Positions 1 to 7,406 of a stretch of DNA of 64,000 nt are shown piece by piece. Source of the DNA: Sporichthya brevicatena (GTDB taxonomy: Bacteria > Actinomycetota > Actinomycetes > Sporichthyales > Sporichthyaceae); NCBI RefSeq assembly GCF_039525035.1, contig NZ_BAAAHE010000015.1, forward strand, positions 95,030 to 159,029, written 5' to 3'. How positions within the stretch are numbered: the stretch's first letter is position 1; the number at the start of each line of letters is the position of its first letter. The notes under the pieces were generated by a model. The model had not been told where the DNA came from, did no database searches, and saw only the letters and a list, made by a program, of their open reading frames with translations. Made by a program: the position numbers and the translations under genes.

Positions 1-1
1 T

Positions 2-1120
2 GTGAGCGACACCGTGAGCGACACCGTGAGCGCCACCGCGACGACGAGGGACCCCGCCGTCCCCGGCCGGCCGCCGTTCCGCCTCGGCCCGGCGATCTCG
101 GGCGTCTGGCGGCCGCGGTTCCTGGTCGTGGCGCTGATCGGCGCCGTGCTGGCACTGCTCGCGCTCGCCGCCGACGTCGGCCGCGGCGACTACCCGATCT
201 CGATCGTCGACGTCCTGCGCGTGCTCGCCGGCGGCGGGACCGACGCCCAGCGGTTCATCGTCATCGACCTCCGCCTGCCCCGCGCGCTCACCGGGGTTCT
301 CGTGGGTGCGGCGCTCGGCCTGTCCGGGGCGATCACGGCCTCGATCGCGCGCAACGCCCTCGCGACGCCCGACATCCTCGGCATCACGCAGGGCGCCAGC
401 GCGGCCGCCGTCGCCGTGATCCTGCTCGGCGGGTCCGGCGGCGTCATCGGCACGGTCGGCACCCAACTCGGCCTGCCGCTCGCGGCGCTGGCCGGGGGCG
501 TCGCCACCGCGACCCTGATCTATCTGCTCGCCTATCGACGAGGCATCGACGGGTACCGCTTGGTGCTCGTCGGCATCGGCGTGAACGCGGTGCTCGCGTC
601 GGTGGTCAGCTACCTGCTGGTCAAGGCCCGTGTCGAGGACGCCGCGCGCGCCCAGGTCTGGATGACCGGCAGCCTCAACGGCCGCGGCTGGGAGCACGTG
701 CGCCCGGTGGCGGTCGCGCTGGCGATCCTCGTCCCGATCTCGCTGATCCTCGTCTTCGTCCTCGGTGCGCTGCAGTACAGCGACGACACCGTGCGGGGTC
801 TGGGCATCCGCCTGAACGCCGCGCGGACCGGGCTGCTGCTCTGCGCCGTCGCCCTCGCCGCCGTCGCCACCGCGTGCGCCGGCCCGATCGGCTTCGTCGC
901 GTTCGTCGCCCCGCAGGCGGCGATCCGCGTCACCGGCGGTTCGCGACCACCGTTGCTCGCGTCCGCCACGTTCGGGGCCGCGCTCGTGGTCGCGTCCGAC
1001 GTCGTCGCCCGCACGATGCTCGGCGACCTTGAGCTCCCCGTCGGGATCGTGACCTCTGCCGTCGGGGCGCCGTTCCTGCTCTACCTGCTCGCCGTCAACA
1101 CGCGGAAGGTGCGCCTGTGA
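2..1120 (+). CDS. FecCD-family iron-siderophore ABC transporter permease
   Basis: Membrane permease of a siderophore/heme/B12-type ABC importer (FecCD/BtuC family), 372 aa. After a hydrophilic N-terminus of about 38 residues the protein is a series of hydrophobic helices. The family signature is present: a glycine-rich LSGAITASIARNALATPDIL stretch near residues 105-125, and a late CAGPIGFVAFVAPQ segment near residue 300. It would form the channel through which a substrate delivered by a lipoprotein crosses the membrane. The TGA stop overlaps the GTG of the downstream ATPase gene (GTGA), so the two are coupled. The GTG at position 2 probably overlaps the stop of an upstream permease lying outside the window. 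In-frame GTG codons at codons 1, 5 and 9 lie in a 12-bp tandem repeat, so the exact start is uncertain. The substrate cannot be read from sequence. Confidence 0.9.
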   Translation: MSDTVSDTVSATATTRDPAVPGRPPFRLGPAISGVWRPRFLVVALIGAVLALLALAADVGRGDYPISIVDVLRVLAGGGTDAQRFIVIDLRLPRALTGVLVGAALGLSGAITASIARNALATPDILGITQGASAAAVAVILLGGSGGVIGTVGTQLGLPLAALAGGVATATLIYLLAYRRGIDGYRLVLVGIGVNAVLASVVSYLLVKARVEDAARAQVWMTGSLNGRGWEHVRPVAVALAILVPISLILVFVLGALQYSDDTVRGLGIRLNAARTGLLLCAVALAAVATACAGPIGFVAFVAPQAAIRVTGGSRPPLLASATFGAALVVASDVVARTMLGDLELPVGIVTSAVGAPFLLYLLAVNTRKVRL

Positions 1121-2151
1121 CCTCGACGCTCCCCGTGGGTCCGCTGCCCACCGCCCCGCCGCCCGGAGCTGCCTATCCGGCGCCCTCGACGCCGGCTGCC
1201 ACCGCGTCGAACGGCACCGCCCCGAACGGCACCGCGCGGGCGATCGGGGGCCCGTCGCGTCTGCGCGCCGAGGGGATCCGCCTCGGCTACGGCGAGCAGG
1301 TGATCGTCGAGCACCTCGACCTCGACCTGATGGCCGGTGCGGTCACCGCGGTGATCGGCCCCAACGGGTGCGGCAAGTCCACCGTGCTCCGGGCGCTGGC
1401 GCGGCTGATGCCGACCCGGGCGGGCCACGTGGTCCTCGACGGCAAGCGGATCGACAAGGTGCCGACCAAGGAGGTCGCGCGCACCCTCGGCGTCCTCCCC
1501 CAGGCGCCGACGGCGCCCGAGGGCCTCACGGTCGCCGACCTCGTCGCGCGCGGCCGGCACCCCCACCAGGCCTGGTACCGGCAGTGGTCCTCCGACGACG
1601 AGGAGTCCGTCGCCGCCGCGCTGCAGTGGACCGGGATCGCCGACCTCGCCGAGCGCACCGTCGACACGCTCTCCGGCGGTCAGCGCCAGCGCGCGTGGAT
1701 CTCGATGGCGCTCGCGCAGGGCACCGACCTGCTCCTGCTCGACGAGCCGACGACCTTCCTCGACCTGGCTCACCAGGTCGACGTCCTCGACCTCGTCGAG
1801 CGCCTGAACCGCGAGGCCGGCCGGACCGTGCTGATGGTCCTGCACGACCTCAACCTCGCGGCCCGCTACTCCGACCACCTGATCGCGATGAAGGCCGGCC
1901 GGATCGTCGCCGCCGGTCCCCCGCGCGAGGTGCTCACCGAGCAACTGCTCGCCGAGGTGTTCGGCCTCGAGGCCCGCGTCATCCCGGACCCGGTCTCCGG
2001 AAGCCCGCTCGTCGTCCCGATCGGCAGTCGGCACCGCTACGTCGCCGACGGCCCGGCCCTCGAGGACCTCGACGCCGAGGGCCTGCACGCCGGGAACCCG
2101 CCGGCCGAGCTCGACGACCCGTTCCCGCCGGACCCGGTCTACGGACCCTGA
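1117..2151 (+). CDS. FecE-type ABC transporter ATP-binding protein
   Basis: ATPase partner of the preceding FecCD permease, 344 aa. Walker A is GPNGCGKST at about residues 81-89, the ABC signature LSGGQ at about 185-189, and Walker B LLLLDEPTTFLDL follows. The switch histidine lies in VLHDLNLAARYSDH. These match the siderophore-importer ATPase class. It is longer than the usual 260 or so residues: an N-terminal stretch of about 45 residues is rich in Pro, Ala and Thr and has no ABC motifs, and the C-terminus carries an acidic tail. The start overlaps the permease stop by four nucleotides. It is the last gene of this operon; the next gene, hisH, converges on it across a 51-bp gap. Confidence 0.93.
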   Translation: MTSTLPVGPLPTAPPPGAAYPAPSTPAATASNGTAPNGTARAIGGPSRLRAEGIRLGYGEQVIVEHLDLDLMAGAVTAVIGPNGCGKSTVLRALARLMPTRAGHVVLDGKRIDKVPTKEVARTLGVLPQAPTAPEGLTVADLVARGRHPHQAWYRQWSSDDEESVAAALQWTGIADLAERTVDTLSGGQRQRAWISMALAQGTDLLLLDEPTTFLDLAHQVDVLDLVERLNREAGRTVLMVLHDLNLAARYSDHLIAMKAGRIVAAGPPREVLTEQLLAEVFGLEARVIPDPVSGSPLVVPIGSRHRYVADGPALEDLDAEGLHAGNPPAELDDPFPPDPVYGP

Positions 2152-2181
2152 CGCCCCGTCCCGTCAGCAACCTCGCCCTGT

Positions 2182-2201
2182 CAAAAAAGGGTGTCACCCT
2201 T
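2182..2201 (-). terminator. Intrinsic terminator of the his operon
   Basis: The palindrome AAGGGTGTCACCCTT (2187-2201) lies just after the hisH stop. On the minus strand it reads as an AAGGG/CCCTT stem with loop TGACA, followed directly by a T run (2182-2188 region), the classical rho-independent layout. On the plus strand the hairpin has no T run, so it serves the his operon rather than fecE. T-tract terminators are uncommon in such GC-rich DNA. Confidence 0.75.
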
Positions 2202-2202
2202 G

Positions 2203-2841
2203 TCAGGCAGCATTAAGGGTCTTCAGCCAGTTGCGGAGCAGGGCGGCGCCGGCGTCCCCGGACTTCTCCGGGTGGAACTGGGTCGCGGACAGCGCCTCGT
2301 TCTCGACGGCGGCGACGAAGGGCTCGCCGTGCTCGGCCCACGTCACCTGCGGGGGCTTGAACGGGCCGGTGGCCTCGAGCGTCCAGGCCCGCGCCGCGTA
2401 GGAGTGGACGAAGTAGAACCGCTCGTTCTCGATCCCCGCGAACAGGCGCGAGCCCTCGGCCGCGGTGACGGTGTTCCAGCCCATGTGGGGCAGCACCGGC
2501 GCGTGCAGGCGCTCGACGGTGCCGGGCCACTCCGCGCAGCCTCGCGTCGTCACGCCGTGCTCGACGCCGTACTCGAACAGGATCTGCATACCGACGCAGA
2601 TGCCGAGCACCGGGCGGCCGCCGGCGAGGCGGCGGCCGATGATCTCGGGCCCGAAGACCTGCTCGAGGCCCTTCATGCACGCCTCGAACGCCCCGACGCC
2701 GGGGACGACGAGGCCGTCGGCCTCCTGCGCCGCCCGCCGGTCGGCGGTGACGGTGACGTCCGCCCCGGCGCGCTCCAGGGCACGCTCGGCGGAGCGGAGG
2801 TTGCCCGACCCGTAGTCGAGGACGACGACGCGGGGGCTCAC
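2203..2841 (-). CDS. hisH: Imidazole glycerol phosphate synthase glutaminase subunit HisH
   Basis: Class I glutamine amidotransferase, 212 aa, that feeds ammonia to HisF in the fifth step of histidine synthesis. The catalytic nucleophile is Cys82 in GICVGMQ, and His190 and Glu192 in the FHPEK motif complete the triad. The N-terminus [13 protein letters not shown] is typical of HisH. The start chosen is the GTG at 2841, which overlaps the hisB stop (GTGA). Frames extending further upstream are antisense to known HisH beginnings and run into hisB. It is the last gene of the hisD-C-B-H run; hisA and hisF are not in the window, so they must lie elsewhere. Confidence 0.95.
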   Translation of the reverse strand: MSPRVVVLDYGSGNLRSAERALERAGADVTVTADRRAAQEADGLVVPGVGAFEACMKGLEQVFGPEIIGRRLAGGRPVLGICVGMQILFEYGVEHGVTTRGCAEWPGTVERLHAPVLPHMGWNTVTAAEGSRLFAGIENERFYFVHSYAARAWTLEATGPFKPPQVTWAEHGEPFVAAVENEALSATQFHPEKSGDAGAALLRNWLKTLNAA

Positions 2842-3449
2842 GAGGAACGGGTGTCGGCGGACAGGGTGCCCTTGGTGGAGGGCACGCCGGTCTCGCGCGG
2901 GTCGAACGCGACGGCGTCTCGCAGGGCCCGGGCCACGCCCTTGAACTGGCACTCGGCGACGTGGTGCGCGTTGCGGCCGCGCAGCACGTCGATGTGCAGG
3001 CAGATCTGGGCGGAGTTCACGAACGACTCCCAGATGTGCCGGGTCAGCGCAGTCTCGTACTCGCCGATCATCGGCGCGAGATTCTCGGGCTCGGTGTGCA
3101 CGAGGTACGCCCGGCCGGCGAGGTCGACGGCCACGCGCGCGAGCGCCTCGTCCAGCGGCACCAGCGAGTTCGCGAACCGGCGCACGCCCTTCGCGTCGCC
3201 GAGCGCCTGCCGGAACGCGGCGCCGAGCGCGATCGAGGTGTCCTCGACGGTGTGGTGCGGGTCGATGTGCAGGTCGCCCTCGGTCTTCACGGTCAGGTCG
3301 AACAGACCGTGGCGGCCGAGCTGGGACAGCATGTGGTCGTAGAACCCGACGCCGGTCGAGACCTCGGTGCGCCCGGAGCCGTCCAGGTCGATCTCGACGA
3401 GGACGTTGGACTCCTTGGTGACGCGCTCGACGCGTCCCGTCCGACTCAT
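2838..3449 (-). CDS. hisB: Imidazoleglycerol-phosphate dehydratase HisB
   Basis: Dehydrates imidazole glycerol phosphate to imidazole acetol phosphate, step six of histidine synthesis. It has 203 aa, the usual size of the monofunctional enzyme, with no fused phosphatase. Metal-binding histidine motifs are visible: HHTVED at residues 65-70 and [10 protein letters not shown] near 165. The ATG at 3449 overlaps the hisC stop (ATGA), and the gene's own stop overlaps the hisH start, so it is translationally coupled on both sides. Confidence 0.96.
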   Translation of the reverse strand: MSRTGRVERVTKESNVLVEIDLDGSGRTEVSTGVGFYDHMLSQLGRHGLFDLTVKTEGDLHIDPHHTVEDTSIALGAAFRQALGDAKGVRRFANSLVPLDEALARVAVDLAGRAYLVHTEPENLAPMIGEYETALTRHIWESFVNSAQICLHIDVLRGRNAHHVAECQFKGVARALRDAVAFDPRETGVPSTKGTLSADTRSS

Positions 3450-4543
3450 GTCTGACTCTCCCTCAGCAGTTGCTCTCTCAGCACGTCGGCCAGCGCGGCC
3501 AGGAACGCGTCGTTCTCCTCCGGTGTACCCGCGGTGACGCGCAGCCAGCCGGTCAGCCCGACGTCGCGGATGAGCACCCCGCGGTCGAGCAGGCCCTGCC
3601 AGGTCACGGTCTGGTCGCCGAGCCCGCCGAACAGCACGAAGTTCGCGTCCGACGGCACGACCCGGCAACCGAGCGCGGTGATCTCGGAGACCAGACGGTC
3701 GCGCTCCGCGCGCAGGGTGCCGACGGTGTTCAGCAGCTCCGGCGCGTGCTTGAGCGCGACGCGCGCGGCGGCCTGGGTGAGCTCGGAGAGGTGGTACGGC
3801 AGTCGGACCAGCAGCAGGCAGTCGACGAGCTCGGGGTCGGCGGCGAGGTAACCCACGCGCAGGCCGGCCATCGAGAACGCCTTGCTCATCGTCCGCGTGA
3901 CGACCAGTCGGGGCCGGCCCGGCAGCAGCGTCAGCGCGCTCGGCACGCCGTCGCGCGCGAACTCGGCGTACGCCTCGTCGACGACGACGATTCCCGTCGC
4001 CGCCTCGTAGACCGCCTCGATCACCGAGAGGTCGAGCGCGGTGCCGGTCGGATTGTTCGGCGAGGTCAGGAAGACGACGTCGGGCTGGGCGGCCGAGACC
4101 TCGGCCACGACCCGCTCCGGGTCGAGGGTGAAGTCGTTTTCGCGGTAGCCCTCCACCCAGTCGGTCTGCGTCGCCAGCGAGATCAGCCGGTGCATCGAGT
4201 ACGAGGGCTCGAAGCCCATCGCCGTGCGCCCGGCGCCACCGAAGGCCATCAGCAGCTGCTGCAGGATCTCGTTCGACCCGTTGGCCGCCCAGATCTGATT
4301 CGGAGTCAGGTTGTGGCCGAGGTAGGCGGCGAGGTCGGCACGCAGCGCCGTCGCGTCCCGGTCCGGGTAGCGGTTGAGCTCGGACGCGGCGAGCGCCACG
4401 GCGGCGGCGAGGTCGGCGGCCAGCGCCGGCGAGGGCCCGTACGGGTTCTCGTTGGTGTTGAGCCGGACCGGCACGTCCAGTTGCGGCGCACCGTAGGCCG
4501 ACCGGCCGCGCAGGTCGTCGCGCAGCGGGAGAAAGGTGTCCAT
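3446..4543 (-). CDS. hisC: Histidinol-phosphate aminotransferase HisC
   Basis: PLP-dependent transaminase converting imidazole acetol phosphate to histidinol phosphate, 365 aa. Family landmarks are [13 protein letters not shown] near the N-terminus, the TSPNNPTGT motif, [10 protein letters not shown], and the PLP-binding lysine Lys221 in [15 protein letters not shown]. The start is the ATG at 4543, which shares bases with the hisD stop. It lies between hisD and hisB in a tightly coupled operon, which argues for histidine synthesis rather than another class I/II aminotransferase role. Confidence 0.95.
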   Translation of the reverse strand: MDTFLPLRDDLRGRSAYGAPQLDVPVRLNTNENPYGPSPALAADLAAAVALAASELNRYPDRDATALRADLAAYLGHNLTPNQIWAANGSNEILQQLLMAFGGAGRTAMGFEPSYSMHRLISLATQTDWVEGYRENDFTLDPERVVAEVSAAQPDVVFLTSPNNPTGTALDLSVIEAVYEAATGIVVVDEAYAEFARDGVPSALTLLPGRPRLVVTRTMSKAFSMAGLRVGYLAADPELVDCLLLVRLPYHLSELTQAAARVALKHAPELLNTVGTLRAERDRLVSEITALGCRVVPSDANFVLFGGLGDQTVTWQGLLDRGVLIRDVGLTGWLRVTAGTPEENDAFLAALADVLREQLLRESQT

Positions 4544-5868
4544 CAGTTCTGGTCTTCCCGCGGGCTCTGGTCCTTCGGCACCCGGACCCGGACCGCGTTG
4601 ACGTGGGCGAGCAGGTTCTCCGCCCCGCCGAGCGCGTCGATGTGCCCGGCGACCTCGGCGAGCGCCGCGCGGTCGTACTCGACGACGTGGACGCTGCGCA
4701 GGAACGAGTGGACGCTCAGCCCGCCGGTGTGGCGGGCGGTGCCGCCGGTCGGCAGGACGTGGTTTGACCCGGCGAGGTAGTCGCCGAGGCTGACCGGCGC
4801 GTAGGGGCCGACGAAGATCGCGCCCGCGTTCCGGACCCGGCGCGCCAGGGCCGACGCGTCCGCGGTGAGGATCTCCAGGTGCTCGGCGGCCCACTCGTCG
4901 ACGACGGTCAGGCCGGCCGCCAGGTCGTCCACGAGCACGATCGCCGACTGGTTGGCCAGCGCCGCGTCGACCTGCTTCTGGTTCAGCGAGACGCCGCGCT
5001 GGCGCTCGACCTCGGCCTGGACCTGCTCGACCAGCGCCGGGGCGTCGGTGACGAGCAGGCAGGAGGCGTTCTCGTCGTGCTCGGCCTGGGAGATCAGGTC
5101 CGCCGCGACGTGCGCCGGGTCGGCGGTGGCGTCGGCGAGGATGCCGATCTCCGTGGGGCCGGCCTCGGCGTCGATGCCGATGATGCCCTTGAGGAGTCGC
5201 TTGGCGGCGGCGACGTAGACGTTGCCCGGCCCGGTGACCAGGTCGGCCGGGGCGCAGTCCTCGGTGCCGTGGGCGAACATCGCGATCGCCTGGGCGCCGC
5301 CGACCGCGTAGACCTCGTCGACGCCGAGCAGGGCGCACGCCGCGAGCACGACCGGGTGCGGCCACCCGTCGTTGTCGCGCTGCGGCGGGGACGTGACCGC
5401 GATCGAGGAGACGCCGGCCACCTGCGCGGGAACGACGTTCATCACGACGCTCGACGGGTACGCGACGACGCCGCCGGGCACGTACAGGCCGACGCGCCGG
5501 ACCGGGATCCAGCGCTCGGTGACCGTGCCGCCGGGGCTGACCTCCACGACCGCGTCGGGGTGTTTCTGCGCCGCGTGCACGAGGCGTGCGCGCCGGGCGG
5601 CCTCCTCCAGCGCGGCCCGGACCGCCGGGTCCAGGTCGATGAGGGCCTTGTCCAGCACCTCGGCCGGGACCCGGATCGACGCCGGGCGGACGCCGTCGAA
5701 GCGCTCGGCGAAGTCGAGCAGGGCCGCGCTCCCCCGGTCCCGGACCTCGTCGCAGATCGGGCGCACCGTCTCCAGCGTCGCCGCGACGTCGGCCGCGGCG
5801 CGCGGCAGCACGCTGCGCAACGCCGCCGGCGTCAGCGCAGATCCACGCAGGTCAAGGACGGAAAGCAC
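4543..5868 (-). CDS. hisD: Histidinol dehydrogenase HisD
   Basis: Zinc-dependent NAD enzyme that oxidises L-histidinol to histidine in the last two steps of the pathway, 441 aa. Recognisable segments are [35 protein letters not shown], and the catalytic Glu-His pair in [15 protein letters not shown] near the C-terminus belongs to the metal site. It is first in the hisD-C-B-H operon. No Shine-Dalgarno sequence stands at a normal distance before the GTG at 5868. Instead TAGACT (5875-5880, minus) ends six nucleotides before the start, suggesting a leaderless transcript. Confidence 0.96.
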   Translation of the reverse strand: MLSVLDLRGSALTPAALRSVLPRAAADVAATLETVRPICDEVRDRGSAALLDFAERFDGVRPASIRVPAEVLDKALIDLDPAVRAALEEAARRARLVHAAQKHPDAVVEVSPGGTVTERWIPVRRVGLYVPGGVVAYPSSVVMNVVPAQVAGVSSIAVTSPPQRDNDGWPHPVVLAACALLGVDEVYAVGGAQAIAMFAHGTEDCAPADLVTGPGNVYVAAAKRLLKGIIGIDAEAGPTEIGILADATADPAHVAADLISQAEHDENASCLLVTDAPALVEQVQAEVERQRGVSLNQKQVDAALANQSAIVLVDDLAAGLTVVDEWAAEHLEILTADASALARRVRNAGAIFVGPYAPVSLGDYLAGSNHVLPTGGTARHTGGLSVHSFLRSVHVVEYDRAALAEVAGHIDALGGAENLLAHVNAVRVRVPKDQSPREDQN

Positions 5869-5874
5869 CCCCTG

Positions 5875-5899
5875 AGTCTAGTCGCCGGGGAACTAGGCT
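5875..5899. promoter_or_regulatory. Back-to-back leaderless promoters, hisD and LON-domain gene
   Basis: Only 37 bp separate the divergent starts at 5868 and 5906. On the minus strand TAGACT (5875-5880) lies 6 nt before the hisD GTG. On the plus strand TAGGCT (5894-5899) lies 6 nt before the GTG at 5906. Both match the actinobacterial -10 consensus TAnnnT at the distance that places the transcription start on the start codon. No convincing -35 boxes are visible. This is an inference from spacing. Confidence 0.55.
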
Positions 5900-5905
5900 C
5901 GACCC

Positions 5906-6610
5906 GTGACGGCTCCCCGGACGGCTCGGCTGCCGCTGTTCCCGCTGGGGACGGTGCTCTACCCGGGTCTGCTGCTGCCGCTGCACATCTTCGAGGAGCG
6001 CTACCGGGCGCTGGTCACGACGCTGACCGGGGGCGGGGACGGCGAGCTGCCCGAGGCCGGCGCGCCGGAGTTCGGCGTGATCGCGATCCGGCAGGGTCGG
6101 GAGGTCGGGGCGGACGGCGTCGCCGAGCTCCACGAGATCGGCTGCGTGGCCCAGATCCGGCGCGTCGACGCCCTCGCCGACGGGCGCTTCGACCTCGTGA
6201 CGACCGGCACGCGCCGGTTCCGGCTGCTCAAGGTGGACGAGCACGCGGCGCCGTACCTGACCGGGGAGGTCGAGTACCTCGCCGAGGAGGCCGGCGACGA
6301 GGCCGCCGAGGTGCTGGCCCGCTCCGTCGCGGTGCACTACGCGGCGTACCGGGACCAGTTGCTCACGCTGCAGGGCCAGCCGCCGCGCGTGCGCGGGCCG
6401 CTGCCGCCCGACCCGATCGTGCTGTCCTACCTGGTGGCCGCGGCGATGGTGCTCGACCGCTCGGACAAGCAGGCCCTGCTGGAGGCCCCGGACGCCGCCG
6501 CCCGGCTACGAGCCGAGGTCGCGCTGCTCCGCCGGGAGCGGGTCATGCTCACCCATCTGCCGTCGCTGCCCGGCGCCGACCTCGCCCGCGAGGCTCCGAG
6601 CCCCAACTGA
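5906..6610 (+). CDS. LON peptidase substrate-binding domain protein
   Basis: A stand-alone Lon N-terminal (LON/PUA-like) domain protein, 234 aa, without the ATPase or protease parts of Lon. The start LPLFPLGTVLYPGLLLPLHIFEERYRAL is the hallmark of the domain, and a helical C-terminal half follows. Such proteins are widespread in actinobacteria; their role is not settled, and a function in recognising damaged or peptide substrates is inferred from Lon. The GTG at 5906 has no Shine-Dalgarno but sits 6 nt after a TAGGCT -10 box, as expected for a leaderless mRNA. Its 3' end overlaps the convergent gene by 105 bp. Confidence 0.88.
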   Translation: MTAPRTARLPLFPLGTVLYPGLLLPLHIFEERYRALVTTLTGGGDGELPEAGAPEFGVIAIRQGREVGADGVAELHEIGCVAQIRRVDALADGRFDLVTTGTRRFRLLKVDEHAAPYLTGEVEYLAEEAGDEAAEVLARSVAVHYAAYRDQLLTLQGQPPRVRGPLPPDPIVLSYLVAAAMVLDRSDKQALLEAPDAAARLRAEVALLRRERVMLTHLPSLPGADLAREAPSPN

Positions 6611-7204
6611 GGCCTCGGCCAGCTCGTCGGTGTCGGCGTCGCTCCTCGTGGGAGGCGCGTCGAGCTCGTCCTCGGTCTGGCCACGCTCCAGCCCGACGAT
6701 CAGCGAGAGGTACACCAGCAGGATCCCGACGCCCCAGGCGAACAGGATTCCGTCGGAGGCGAGCTCCAGGGAGCCGGAGATGGTCTGCCCGTCGGCGAGG
6801 GTGAGCGCGGTCTGCTGGATCGGGGGCGGCCCGAAGGCCTCCCCGACCTCGCGGGCGATCAACGACGCCAGGATCGAGGACCCGGTCAGCGCGACGATCA
6901 CCGTCAGGTCGCCGCGGCGCCGCCAGTAGCCGATCGCGCCGGTGCCGATGCCGAGCAGGAGCCCGAGGATCAGGAACCAGCCGTCGGCGGCGATGAACTC
7001 CGAGGTGTCCTGGTTGTTGAGGTACACCTCGCCGCTGAGGTTCACGTAGGTCGGCTTCGGGGCGATCCACTCCCAGACGATGCCGATGTAGGGAGCGGCC
7101 AGCAGCGGGGCGAGGAACGCCAGCGCGGCCGGCCGGAACTGAGCGAGCAGGCGCGGCCCGGCGCCCTCCTCCGGGCGCGGTGACGGCTTCGCCCGGGTCC
7201 CCAC
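6506..7204 (-). CDS. Four-helix membrane protein of unknown function (DUF2567-like)
   Basis: A 232-aa membrane protein with about four hydrophobic segments (near residues 25-45, 72-92, 98-118 and 150-170), an extracytoplasmic loop between the first two, and a polar C-terminal tail rich in Glu, Asp and Arg. The pattern resembles actinobacterial DUF2567-type proteins, but I am not certain of the family. The start is the GTG at 7204; GATACT lies 6 nt upstream, so a leaderless start is possible. The last 35 codons are antisense to the end of the LON-domain gene. Because the tail is low complexity, it may be a non-conserved extension. Confidence 0.7.
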   Translation of the reverse strand: MGTRAKPSPRPEEGAGPRLLAQFRPAALAFLAPLLAAPYIGIVWEWIAPKPTYVNLSGEVYLNNQDTSEFIAADGWFLILGLLLGIGTGAIGYWRRRGDLTVIVALTGSSILASLIAREVGEAFGPPPIQQTALTLADGQTISGSLELASDGILFAWGVGILLVYLSLIVGLERGQTEDELDAPPTRSDADTDELAEASVGARSLAGEVGAGQRRQMGEHDPLPAEQRDLGS

Positions 7205-7406
7205 CCGCTCAGTATCTCGCAGCCGGGGTTCCGGTTCGCGATTCCCCCGCGCCCGTTCGGGCGCAGAACGCGTGTCCGGACGCCCTGTACCGGCCCTTTG
7301 CCGAACGCCTGTGCGGCAGTTGTGGAGGGTTTGTGAGACGCCGTGCTACAGATTTCCGCAGCCCACGACGAGGTGGGTCCCCACGGCGAGGAGGCCGAGA
7401 GCGGCC

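Noticed and set aside
3470..6804. Long plus-strand frames over the his genes
   Set aside because: They mirror hisC and hisD on the other strand, and the minus-strand reading shows all catalytic residues.
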